Source: Paragonimus westermani
Taxonomy: Eukaryota > Platyhelminthes > Trematoda > Plagiorchiida > Troglotrematidae
Direction of reading: 5' to 3'
DNA: 64,000 nucleotides
NCBI GenBank assembly: GCA_008508345.1
Contig: QNGE01003301.1
Coordinates: forward strand, 1 to 64,000
Position numbers and translations under genes: made by a program. Under the pieces are notes generated by a model. That model was not told the DNA's origin and searched no databases. It saw only the letters and a list, made by a program, of their open reading frames with translations. Below are positions 33,331 to 44,089 of this stretch, one piece after another. The first letter of the stretch is position 1; every line of letters begins with the position of its first letter.

Positions 33331-35399
33331 AAACTCTCATCGTTCGTTCGATTACATAGCACAAACATATGGATCCTTTTAAATTTCAGTTAAGTTCATG
33401 AGCAGTATGGCATTCTATCCATGCACGTAGTATAGAACAAAAACATCATTGATAATTAGTTTTGCAGACTTGATAGTTTGGGAGACCCAATTGGGGAAAT
33501 TTTTGGTTTTGGCTAGATTCGAAACAGCGACAGGAACAGCGTGTCCAGACGCGGCAGGCATTCTACAAGATGAGCTGCACAATCACTTCACGGGATCATG
33601 AATCTCTAATTTGGAACCCATTTACGCCATTGTCTTACGAAATTCAATGAGTAGGGTGTGTAACTGAGTTCAAATGTAAAATTTGTGATCTCATGACGTG
33701 ATTTCGTAGTTCAGCTATTAGACCGCTTGTCAAGTCTGAGCATGCTGTTTCTGTCATCGATTCGAATACCATCAGAACCCAAATTTTTTGCAACTGGGTA
33801 ATCTCTGTAGAAAAACCATAAAAAGTCAGCATTATGCAATTTATACTTAACACAAAGGCTAACACAGGAGTGAGCGTATTGTCATATATAACAACAGAGA
33901 AAGAGATTAGTATACTAAAATAATAACAGATTCTCAACACATTACGATCTTGTCATATCAGCTACACACAACAATAACTAGAGATATAAATCGAGGAAGA
34001 TCCAACTGAAAACCCGTTTGCGGACAGTCACACATCGCCAATCGAGCGCAAACAGTCACCGGCAAAGATGAATGATCAACAAACAGTTTCGGAACAAGCA
34101 AGTTAGGTTTTACAATTAGACAGTAGATCGGAAAGCACACCGACCTTTTCGTAGAGAGACTTACGTCTTTCTGTTATCACGGAAAAGGCAGGTTAACAAA
34201 CGCAATTTGGTCCTTGAGATGTGGGTGCCGATCGCTCCACTCACACATTCATCTTCCCTTATGAAACTAATCCTGTAAAAAAAATTGTTTACTAGTTCTA
34301 ACGTGCTACCAACAAGAGTGAGCGAAGACACGGGTTCCCTGTTGACCACGAGCTAGTACTTCACACATTCGAGGAGTAAGATACATTTCACGCGGACAAA
34401 CTGATATCACTAAATTGATTAAAGTGATTCGAGGCGCGTGTAACAAGCTTGGACAGGCCATTGTAGGAAACTGTGCTGAACACCGCCGATGATCGAACAT
34501 ACGTCTAACAGTCTTGTGTATGAAGCGTCAACAAGCAAAACTGTGCAGAAAACAAGGCCACAGAACAGCTCTAAACAAAATATATCGATAAACTGACGCG
34601 ATCCTTTGAATACAGGTAGACCGCTAGTCGAAAAAAGCCATCGGGTAAAATAATATTTCCTACCAGCAGTAAGGTTCGTCACGCAGTCACCAAACCTAGT
34701 TTAGAGGAACGTCCCATACTACGTCATTTCCAATTTGTCTTAGACTGGGGTTTATTCTGACCAACAAGAACCGTACAACAGACGATCCGTTAACAGATGG
34801 AATACACGGAGCAACCAGTGCTTTCGTCATCTCGATTTTCAGTCGTCATTTGAAACCCTTCTCAAAGACAACTGGTGAGCTGTGAATTCGTCTACCAGAA
34901 GCAGTCCAGACGGCGAAACAACGCGACTGTTAACTAATACAGAGCTTGCATAAATCTGGGGCCATCCAACAAATATACTCCAAAACCAGTTTCCATTGAG
35001 TTAAATTTTGGATCCAACAAACAGGGTGCAAATAGGAGCAATCTGATTCACAAAGGAAGCCGAGATAAAAACGCCTAGTTATCTGTATGGTTTGAAGTTA
35101 AACACCAGCCCGACATTACAGTACACAAAAAAACCAGCGACATTAGTGAATGAATGCGTAATCTAAGAAAAAATGTAGGACAGAATCGATGTTTCTTGTT
35201 AATGGCATACTGAGAGGAAGGCCCACCATACAGATAAATCGCTTAATTTAGAGATGCAATACCGCAGGGCGCCAGTTGTACGTGACACACTGTCACAGAA
35301 GAGACAGACATCTCATAGGTTATTCAGGCATAGATAGAAGCAATCCAAATGGTCGATATTCCAATCAGCCACCACATGATAAACAGTCGAAGGGGGTTA
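33331..35399. other. Intronic DNA, nothing recognised
   Basis: Apart from the 40-base repeat at 33,511-33,548, no repeat partner, RNA gene or domain-bearing frame was seen. Confidence 0.35.
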
Positions 35400-35840
35400 C
35401 AACTTGTTCTATCTGCAATCGGTGCCATAAAAACGATTTTTCGTTCCGATAATAAACAAAAAAACCTAAGTGCTGGTTAGGACACGTGATAAGAATGCAA
35501 GCTAGTTGTCTGCTACACGAAGCACTTTCTGCAGATGTCACAGCGACTAGTATAAGGCCCCACATGGACATATGATGACCTAGAGTAGAGACAAGGTTAC
35601 TCAGTACGAGAAGAGCCGTCGTAGAGCGCACTTGTCTTCTGAGATGACACTCTCGTGATTCATACAGTCGGTGATTAAGGATTTTAAGTAGATGAAGTTT
35701 TACGTTATTGTTTTTGCTAACCAGGTTTCCTCCGTTCCCAATCTTTCCCCCTTTTATCTGACTTTTCCTCATGGTTGTATGACAGTTAAGCATCAGCACG
35801 AACTACAAATGTGTTGCTGTCTTTTATGTTGATATGAGAC
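35400..35840 (+). mobile_element. RTE-like non-LTR 3' end, plus strand
   Basis: Plus translation from about 35,470 reads PKCWLGHVIRMQASCLLHEA followed by LSADVTATS. This matches PRWLGHVLRMPASRLLHRAL in the 59-60 kb copy. At 35,765-35,835 the 3' end matches too: TCATGGTTGTATGACAGTTA then TTGCTGTCTTTTATG, where the other copies have TATTGCTGTCTATAATG. The triplet tail is eroded. It lies antisense inside the 3.4-kb DYNC1I intron. Confidence 0.7.
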
Positions 35841-36314
35841 CAAAAAGCTTGATTGCATAACAGAAAATTAGGAGGTCAGAAATACATAGGGGACTATAAG
35901 GAATTACTTTTATCCAACACACGACAAACAAAATCTATTGTAAAGAAGAACAACCGTACTGTTCTCCGGATGAAAAGATGACGAACATCGACAGACAACA
36001 GTTGAAAGCCCAGCAGGATGAAAGTTAGAAGGTTCGGTGCAGAGTACACAATGCTGAGCCGAGTATATCCAAATTTCCGGATAAGATAACTAGAAAATAC
36101 TGCATACATTAGGATTCCAAACGGGAGCTCTCTGAGAACAAAGCAAACGCATGGTATTGGTCATCGGCATCATGTGAAACTGAGTCCACTTATACACTGA
36201 AAGATTGCTAGACATAGTTGGGAGAGTGGACAGGCGGTTAAATAGGACAAATATCAAGTTCGAGGAAAACAATCAAAAACTGCAAAACAATCAGGTAACC
36301 CGACAATCACTCAC

Positions 36315-36626
36315 CGACTGTCCCATAATACGATCTGACCGGAATACGTTCCACCAATGACAATGTTTGGATGAAATTTGGATAATGTGGCTGAGGTAAG
36401 GGGTGACTGACAGTGGAAAATATACTCCGGTCTCTGTGTCTTCGCATACTTCATATTCCACATAAGACAGACACCTTGTGGATCGTGAACGGCTTCCTCG
36501 TTTACATGGTAGGCGGCAAGCAAAAGCTCCGGGAATATGGTAGACCACTCAAGACTGGTCACCGTGCGTCGCTTGGACCAGCGATCATCGAAGAAATCGT
36601 GACATGCAACCAACAATTCATCGGAC
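36315..36626 (-). CDS. DYNC1I: DYNC1I exon: first WD40 repeats
   Basis: This 312-base exon encodes [56 protein letters not shown] and [13 protein letters not shown]. It is very close to vertebrate FFDERWSKHRVVSCLDWS, PELLVASYNNNEDAPHEP and [13 protein letters not shown]. These are the first blades of the propeller, which binds the dynein heavy chain. The acceptor is TTTGCAG and the donor is GTGAGT after AGTCG. The split arginine codon (CG|T) is completed by the next exon. Confidence 0.95.
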
Positions 36627-39034
36627 CTGCAAACACAATGTCGAAAACAGAATCGTAGCATGAAGGATGGAATCTAACTGGGGTTCAGGAATGCCAAGTT
36701 TTCAGTTGATAACGCATTCAGTTTGCTATTGCTGGATCAGCCAGCTGACATATAGGCTACATGTCACTGTATATCACCGATACATGAACACATGAGAAAG
36801 TCGGAACCCAGGCTCCCAGCAGTAGGTTTGGTTATTGGTATCACTATCAACACCACAAGTTAGACACTGGCGAACATGTACGGTAAAAAGGCCGGAAATA
36901 AGAAATTTTCATTTCTATTTAAAACTTACGTTAAGTCGCTTTCGGCTATTTAGAATTATTCACTCAGTAACGAGTAAGCCACAATTCCGAGTTAGCGGGA
37001 TTATCCTCCGAGTGCAAAAAATGTCAGAAAAGGCTATTGGAATGGTTGGAATCTATACAGTGCCGTTGAACGTGAATTAACTGGGAACACAAATTATCCA
37101 GCAGAAAAGGTGGTCAAAACGAACTAACTAAGCATGGGTCCGGAAATAGACTGCATACAACGGGAAATGAGCTCATTCAAATAACCGGGTGGAGATGAAG
37201 GTGAGAAAGTGTCAAGCAATACCAAGAAGAAGTTTCAAGAGATAGGCAAGGATAATTGTAAAAAGAAAGCGACATTTTATGTGCAGTTGTGGTTTAAAAA
37301 ACATAATGATCGTTTAATGCGCACAGGAAGGAAAAAACAAGGTGAAATTTAGGATTGGCTGTCTGCAAACAAACTAAGCATGTCTCAACAAATTCAACAT
37401 TCCGAATCATACCAAACATAAGACGACAAACGGACCAAACGAGCTTCAACAAATTCAACAACTTGTGTTTCACGTTTGCAAAGATATGAATCGGCAAAAG
37501 TTGAATTACGGCTATACGGAGTGAAAAAATGTGTGTGGTAGCATGAAAACAAACAGAGACCAAGCGCTTTTCCATTAGAAGTGAAACAAGATGCAATATA
37601 AGATACGAACTGCATGTTCAAGAGCTCGAGCCTTTCATTCGCATGTTATGCTAACTATCTAGCTGTTGGCAACCCGACGGTAGTGTTTAGCCCACATACG
37701 ATCCAGTAAGCAACACGACATGAAACGCCTTGTGGCAAAAGAACGGATAGATAGAGAAGTGGGGATGACTAAAACTAGCTGAATGTTCGTGCACAAAAAG
37801 CAGACTTTAAGCAGACGTCTGTAATCCAACACATTGAGCAGTTAACATCTCACACCAGCAGGATCACGCATCTAGGACACCTGGACAGCAATAGAACTCA
37901 CCAGACACCTTCGCGGAGATGGTCATTGACAAAATAAGGTTACATATCCCGGCAGATTAAATACAAAACAGTTTCAGATATGGCTGCCTTGATATCAGAG
38001 ATTAGAAACATTCTCAGATATGATACAGACTAAAGCGCAACAATATCGTCATCTCCGCTCGATTAGATATTGAACATTTGTTTAGTTTACATATTCCGCT
38101 TGTTTACCCAGTTTTAGTTGTACAAAAGTGAAAACATGGGAACATTAAAGACGAAGAATCAGGTTTGAAACACGCGACGCTTAACATGAAGACATAAGCT
38201 AGAAATGGCAACAGCATAGTAATGAGTTAATGGATCAATGGTATGCAGTGTAGATATGGCTAGTGAGAGCTGTAAACTTTGAGTACCTCTCGGTGTCCAG
38301 TGGACGACGTGTACGTCGTAATACACCATAATAAATAACGTTTTACTCTTTAACATAGTTATATCCCAACAAAAAAATGAAAGACAACCAATTCAACGGA
38401 GGTTGGGTCACACAATAATCGGCTGCAATTAAATTTATGGACTGTTTTTTAGGTGGACACAATCAGCATAATTAAAAAGATGGTGACCCCACTTCGTGAT
38501 TGCTTCAAATACATGAGTAGGCTTGTGTACAACCTGGGGAAAATCGGTGAACAGTATATCCCCTGGGACGGAGCAATACACATGCACCGATTACCGGCTG
38601 ATATAACGATGCAGGATAAAAAAGTTCAAAATTTAAACAACAGCAAAATGGAGTAACCATGTCATACTATTGCTCAGTTTGCCCTACATAGTTAGCAGGA
38701 AAAAAGCCGAAGGTTAACGTTCGTTATTTACATAGTGTTTGTGTTCGTCGTCTGACAGTAAACAACCACACTGAACAAGTCACTTTTGCGGCTACAAAAC
38801 GACCGACTAATATCCGTTTTTCCGATGTGCAACGTTTTTACCTTATTGATTACGTATCATAATTTTTAGAATCCTGAACGAATTCGGCACGAGAAACGAA
38901 ACGGCAATTTTTTCATCATCGACTGACAGAATGAGAATAAATTGGGAAGCGAAAGAACGGGATAGTAGGGACGAAGAAGACACGATAAAAAGAATATGGA
39001 GCGACAAATACAAGTACAGTCAGACAAGACTCAC
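36627..39034. other. DYNC1I intron (2.4 kb), nothing recognised except a linker-like 14-mer
   Basis: It starts with GTGAGT and ends TTTGCAG on the minus strand. It is A/T-rich with short frames only. Confidence 0.6.
38880..38893 (+). other. Exact match to a cDNA-library EcoRI linker
   Basis: GAATTCGGCACGAG is the adapter sequence used in lambda-ZAP-type cDNA libraries. It lies in the intron just downstream of the exon ending at 39,035. A chance match or a sequencing/assembly contaminant are both possible. Nothing else vector-like flanks it. Confidence 0.55.
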
Positions 39035-39191
39035 GTCTCCTGGCCATGATCAGCGCCAGAATAATTGAAGAACAAGTCATCATCCGGTTCACAGATAGCG
39101 CGTTCGAGAATTCGCGAAGCACGATCGAAAAATTGTAAAAACGCATCGGAGGACAAAATTTGGAGCTTTTCTTCCTCGGATAGTTTGGGCG
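39035..39191 (-). CDS. DYNC1I: DYNC1I exon: pre-propeller helix
   Basis: The exon encodes [38 protein letters not shown] and [14 protein letters not shown]. It parallels vertebrate HELTEEEKQQIL, SEEFLSFFDHSTRIVERAL and IFFDYSGRD. This segment immediately precedes the WD40 domain. The donor GTGAGT follows GAGAC at 39,034, and phase 2 fits the single leading base of the next exon at 36,626. The acceptor AG at 39,193-39,192 is the best candidate. The intron upstream is about 0.9 kb. Confidence 0.85.
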
Positions 39192-40101
39192 CTTTTAAAG
39201 CAAACGGTGAACAGAAAGAATGTGGTGTTTACGGATATATCAGACTATAAGCAAAAATGCGAGCGAGAAAATGAGTAACAGCGTGCTCAACTGAACTTCC
39301 CTAAGTGATTGCCGTCTCCGATACCTTATGAATCTTGTGTCATGCAAAGACAGCCGGTTTCAATGGCTATCATTAAAGCGGTAGACAGCTACTTTGACTT
39401 AGCTAGGTACTATCAGCACCGCGCACGCCGAGGAATTGAACACATGACCCGTGAATAAGTGCGCGACTGTAGTGCAGACACTCATCCACTTCACCCCAAG
39501 ATCACAGCCATCGGGATTGCAAGAAGGCATGTGAATTGCTTGCCTCAATTGCTACATTTCCTTTTCTTAAAGGCTCAAACTGCATTGTCGAACATTTGTA
39601 AAGGAGCAGACATTCAACACAGATACAAAGGAAGTAGAACAGTTAAAGAAAGCAATCCCCCGTTATATTGGAGGAGCTTCACTAAAACTACTTAACCAAA
39701 GGTTCCATTTCACGGTCGCTAACTACAGATTAACACAGTTATAACGAAGCTGACTGTCAACCGCAAGGTCAAATTGACAACTTCGGCCAAGATTATGGAA
39801 GTCTGAGATTACGTCCAGCCCGCTTGTGATACAATGTGGAAAGTGATAGCAAATTTCTGAAGGCGTGAAAAGGTGAAAGCCCAACACAACAGGACTGGAC
39901 TTACAAAAGCAGTGAACGAATTAATGAAGTATACGCCGAATCGGATATCTGAGACGATACATTTAAGCTACTCATAAACAATACTGTTACTAAAGATGCG
40001 GAAAGCTCAGTGTTCAAACAACGCAGACGGCCGACCGAATCCTAATAGGTGAACCGGATCAGAACCCCAGACTCTTACAAATCAAGTTCGGGTCAACGTA
40101 C

Positions 40102-40263
40102 GCTTCTTGGTCTCGTCAGTCACCCCACCATCCATGGCATCGATGGCTCGTCCGCGTCCCATTTGTGCAGAGGTTGTGAGTCCGACGTGTGGCATTTTTT
40201 GCAATTCAGCCAGGGCTGCGCTGGCATCCACATCTTCGCGATTCGTTTCTTCGTAAGTCAACA
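40102..40263 (-). CDS. DYNC1I: DYNC1I exon: linker after the light-chain-binding region
   Basis: Translation starts (V)LTYEETNREDVDAS and ends GGVTDETKK plus one base. In vertebrate DYNC1I, PPREIVTYTKETQTP is followed by an acidic linker and then the HELTEEEK segment; LTYEET fits that VTYTKET site. The donor is GTACGT at 40,101. Its last base joins the next exon's first two to make a proline codon, giving [11 protein letters not shown], as in the vertebrate APPHELTEEEK. The acceptor after CCACCTGAAG is less certain than the others. The linker lacks the long acidic tract of vertebrate proteins. Confidence 0.7.
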
Positions 40264-40522
40264 CTTCAGGTGGATGAAGATAAGAGAAGGAAAATAATTC
40301 AAAAACGATGCAGAATAATCGAAGATATGTGACATGCTCAACAGACACAAACGGAGGCTTACAGTGGACTTAATTTGCTTGTATTCGATCGTAGTGAAAC
40401 TGTCACCCAGGAAACCTGAATACACAAGTTCAAGCCTTGATAAACATAGACACAACAAAACGGAACATGACAAAGTTTTGCACTAATTACATTAATCATC
40501 CCGTCAAAAGTGATGTTCATAT

Positions 40523-41033
40523 TGTAGCGAAAATGGCGTCCAATAAAGCACAATCTTTACTGCCCAACACGCCGGTTACCATGCTACGCGCACGCTCACA
40601 CATGTGAGTCATCAGTCCGGACCACAACAAACCCCGGTTTCCGCTCACACGTCGTGCGCAATTCGACTTGGTGTGTGTGCGTCCGTCGCCTTTCGCCTGG
40701 GCGTTATTCGCCTGCCATTCCTCGTCCGTTGGGCAGATCTCATTGGACGATTGCTCGTCCGCTCGCACGTGTTGCCCGCAATCCATCCACTATCGCCTCT
40801 GGTCATGTTGTACGACCAAGTCGAGATATTCCTCCGGATGTTAGAATAATCGTGCTCCCGATCTGGTTATTCACCCAATTTTGCCTGCCATGCCTCGTCC
40901 GCTGCACCGATCTCGTTGGGCGATGGCTCGTCCCGACACGCTCGCTGTGGGATTTTGGACGTAACTTGCCACCTCGTCGCTGTATTACGCCGAAAGTAGG
41001 AGCACCCACACCTCCGGCTTGACAATCTACCAC
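40523..41033 (-). repeat. Gypsy 3' LTR (long form)
   Basis: 511 bases, starting TGTGGTAGATTG after a purine-rich GAAGGAGGG and ending TTCGCTACA. It contains an imperfect internal duplication: 40,705-40,760 resembles 40,877-40,932 (both with TGCCAT.CCTCGTCCG and GATCTC(A/G)TTGG). Confidence 0.8.
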
Positions 41034-41059
41034 ACTCGACCCTCCTTCAAAGAACTTGC

Positions 41060-42351
41060 CGTGATTGTGCAAGGGTGCCAAGTGTACAGCATTGATCAAT
41101 CGTCAACGAAGACCTTGGTTGATTTGGAAGATCGTTTTTTTGCGGTTCGTGATGGTGAATGATCCGTTCCATCGCCTTTTAAACTTACCTGCACCGGGAC
41201 TGCACGTTTCCGGTCGGCCGGTGTCTCTTACTTTAACGTGGTCTCCAATCCTGAACAAACGCAATTTACGGATGTTGTGCCTCCCATGATATCATCGTTT
41301 ATTTCGGCCTCATCTTTCTGCGGTCCATTCCACCGCACGGTGCTTCAGGTGTAATCGTTCTTGCGGTAATAATTTGTCCCTCTCTGTCTCCGGACACACA
41401 GACATCCAACAGAATCCTGTAGGTCAACTCAAAGGGTTAATTCCAAGTTGTTGCATGCTTCGTCATGCGACATTCGAACAAAACATCTGGTAGTCTGTCT
41501 TCCCACTTAGTGCCCCTACTATTCAGCCACTCTTTCATTGTACGATTGAACTGCTCCATCAATCCGTTGGTTTGTAGATGGTACGGTGACGCTCCCGGAC
41601 GCTGAATCCCACAATTCTTCAACCCATCCTAAAACTGCCGTCCCTCAGAGCATGCGTCCTGATCTGTGATAACTCTGTGGAGCACTCCAAAGCGAGCCAT
41701 GACATTGTTCACGGAAGCGTGCGCAACCATTCCGCTCGTTTGATCTGCTGTTGGAATGGCTTCCACCCATCGTGTGAAACGGTCAATCATGACAACTATG
41801 TAGCGATTTCCATTTGGACTTGTTGGGAGTGGACCACAGATGTCTATACCTCAGGTGTGTGCGGCCTGCTTTGTTACGATGGATTGCATCGGCGGTGTTG
41901 TCGTCATCGTCTCCCGGTTTTGTTGGCATTTGAGGCAGGCTCGAATGAAGTCAGTCATATCCTTCCTCATCGTGGGCCAAAATACCCTTCGCCACAGTAA
42001 TTCGAACACACGTTCGCGCCCTATGTGAACACCTGTGTGTGTGAGCTGAATCACACGTTCCCTCTGATTCACTGAAATAAATGACAATCACCGAGGTCGC
42101 AGCCCCCTCTGCATTTCCACATCGCCGACGAGTTGGCCGTTCTCCATATGTAGCCGGTCCCACATCTGTAACAGCTCATTCAATCCCGAAGGCAACCTCT
42201 CGGGTGTGGTTCCTGCCAGTAGATGTTCACATATTTCGCGTACTTGAGGGTCTTGCGGTTGATTGACCAATATGTCTTTACCGGCAAACAACACTCCGTT
42301 CACGAGTATGCCTTCAGTTGGCAGCTCATTTTCTTGTATTGTCCGCGACAA
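41060..42351 (-). pseudogene. Gypsy integrase
   Basis: The zinc domain is at 42,087-41,851: HTGVHIGRERVFELLWRRVF, WPTMRKDM and ACLKCQQNR (the H-H-C-C set). Core: GIDICGPLPTSPNGNRYIV and MIDRFTRWVEAIP (first D), HRVITDQDA (second D), SPYHLQTNGLMEQFNRTMKE (E). All three DDE residues are therefore present, though a stop precedes GIDICGP and others follow. The C-terminal part includes GDHVKVRDTGRPETC and KFKRRWNGSFTITN, a basic tail. The domain inserts cDNA into the genome. Confidence 0.9.
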
Positions 42352-42423
42352 TTCATCAGGTACCTCATTGTTTGTGTCGTTGACATATGCGATGGTAAAG
42401 TTGAACTCTTGCAGTCGAAGTGC

Positions 42424-42744
42424 TCAGCGCACCAGTCGTCCGCGCGGATCCTTCGCCGTCTTCAGCCAGATCAGGGGTTTGTGGTCGGTCTCGAAATGAA
42501 AGGTGGTCGCAATCAGATAGGTCCTCCACTTCTTCAGCGCCAGACGATAGCCAGGCAGTGTTTCTCCGTGATAGAATACTTCCTCTCTGCTTCCGTTAGT
42601 ACTCGGCTGGCATACTCGGTCGTTTCCTATTCCAATATCACTCGCATCAACTGACACCGTGAGTGGCCCATTCGGTTTTGGCATCGTCAGGTACCGGCGA
42701 ATGCTGGCAGCTTCCTCTTTGAGTCCGTTGAACGTCGCCTCCAA
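42424..42744 (-). pseudogene. Gypsy RNase H
   Basis: The frame contains PLTVSVDASDIGIGNDRVCQ, REEVFYHGETL, YRLALKKWRTYLIATTFHFE and TDHKPLIWL. VDASD.GIG and TDHKPL are the first and last catalytic-aspartate motifs of Gypsy RNase H. The usual TEKE(C/L) stretch between them is missing (LPGYRLALKKW follows directly), so the glutamate motif is deleted. It degrades the RNA strand during cDNA synthesis in live elements. Confidence 0.85.
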
Positions 42745-42811
42745 GTCCTCGGTCTATACAAATTTCCAGTCCTACCTCAGCAGTTATAATAGTGGATATG
42801 CTTTCTCATCA

Positions 42812-43670
42812 TCATGCTTTCTGGGAAAATCCCGGGATAAATTTTGAGTTGTAACCGATCATCCCGAGGAAACACCTCAGTTGCCGTTTCGAATTCGGCG
42901 TTGGAACGTTCATGATGGCTGTCAATTTCTCTGGCAGTGGTTGGATCTTCCCATTACCAACCGTATGCCCCAAGCAGACGATTGAACCGCGGCCTATATG
43001 GCACCTTTTACTACTCAGTTCTAGGCCTGCTGCGTCAATTCGTCGTAACAATGCTCCGATACTGTCGTAGAGAATACAATGTCTTCTCTGTATACGGCTA
43101 CCCCTTCCTGACCCTCCAGAATGCGAAGTAAGAGAAATCTGAAGATAGCTGGAGCGTTACACAAGCCAAACAGCACTCTAAGGAACTCGTAATGCTGCCC
43201 GTTCACGCAAAAGGCGGTCTTCGCTCTGTCCTCCCGTGCCATTTGTAGTTGCCAGTAACCGGAACGTAAGTCTATAAGGGACAGTATTTTAGCTTCGCGC
43301 AGGTGTGCAGATTTCCTCCATCTGGGGCATCGGGAAAGTGTCTTTGATCGTCAATAGGGTTAAACTTTCTGAAATCAATGTAAAATCGGTAGGTTCCGTC
43401 CGCTTTCCTAGTCAACGCGACCGGTGATGAAAATGAGCTGCTCGTCCGTTGAATTATTCCCTTCTAAAGCATATCCTTTAACTGTCTTTCCACTCCTGCA
43501 ATCAATTTGAACAGTATCCTCCGGTACACTGGTCTGCATTCCTCACTCAGCTGTAGGTCTATCGAGTGTTCCATCGACATACAAATTCCGCACTGATCAA
43601 CCGCATTCGTGAGTAGATGAGCGAACTCACCAACACACTGCTTGATGGCTGGGAACGGACATTCTGGCAT
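42812..43670 (-). pseudogene. Gypsy reverse transcriptase
   Basis: Several frames: SIDLQLSEECRPVYRRILFK, GVERQLKDML (43,670-43,464); about 43,440-43,330 gives SSPVALTRKADGTYRFYID, FRKFNPIDDQ and FPDAP; 43,242-43,021 gives EDRAKTAFCVNGQHYEFLRV, LFGLCNAPAIF and VAVYREDIVFS; 43,051-42,812 gives LSSKRCHIG, CLGHTVGNGKIQP and KRQLRCFLGMIGYNSKFIPG. This is the full Gypsy RT in order. The active-site box normally Y-x-D-D reads YRED, with the first catalytic aspartate replaced by glutamate. Several shifts separate the frames. Confidence 0.9.
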
Positions 43671-43861
43671 GGGAATTCATAGAGACGCCGCAAATTCGGC
43701 ACTGCACCTTGGTCTCTTCGCGATGAAACTTCACGACATCACCACGCAACTCTCTCCAGGTCTACGATTGCCCTCATTCGGCATAGCAGATCAGCGCCCA
43801 TCATTGTCTCTTCCACATTGTCGATGACCAACATTGCATGGCGTAACCTGACAACACCTAT

Positions 43862-44077
43862 CTATATTTTAACATTTTGGCTCCCGAGTGCCTTTAACGC
43901 CGTACCTCCGACCGGGACTACCTGCCAGTTGTCAGACTTAATGGCTAATCCTCGCACTCTGCCTGTAATTGCCGCCCCTGCCCAAGTATCTGCTATTGCA
44001 CTCTTTTGTCCTCCCTCCATCAGAACATTTACCCGTGGAACGGGCAACCATGGCAACCCATTACCACCAAAAAGCAA
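43862..44077 (-). pseudogene. Gypsy aspartic protease region
   Basis: The 71-residue frame reads PRVNVLMEGGQKSAIADTWA followed by GAAITGRV and VPVGGTALKALGSQNVKI. Retroviral-type proteases have a D-T/S-G-A active site after a V.V.G....A.VDTGA strand. Here the site reads DTWAGA, i.e. the glycine of DTG is displaced by a tryptophan, which should inactivate it. It sits between the zinc knuckle and RT, as expected. Confidence 0.6.
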
Positions 44078-44089
44078 GAAGGAGAACGT

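Larger units (their letters stand above)
18210..40263 (-). other. DYNC1I: Gene span: cytoplasmic dynein 1 intermediate chain
   Basis: Six minus-strand exons encode a continuous match to animal DYNC1I1/2, from the segment following the light-chain-binding region through the WD40 propeller to the C-terminus. The protein anchors the dynein heavy chain, binds the light chains and links the motor to dynactin for minus-end transport on microtubules. Exon ends are 40,263-40,102, ~39,191-39,035, 36,626-36,315, 32,887-32,576, 26,746-26,443 and 18,467-18,210. All inferred introns (about 0.9, 2.4, 3.4, 5.8 and 8.0 kb) start GT, end AG and conserve phase. N-terminal coiled-coil and dynactin-binding exons were not found and may lie above 40,263. 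Confidence 0.93.

Noticed and set aside
35365..35799. 144-codon minus-strand frame as a gene
   Set aside because: It is the antisense shadow of an RTE-like fragment whose plus-strand translation (PKCWLGHVIRMQASCLLHEA) is recognisable.
41677..42654. Plus-strand frames across the Gypsy element
   Set aside because: Shadows of integrase and RNase H on the minus strand.
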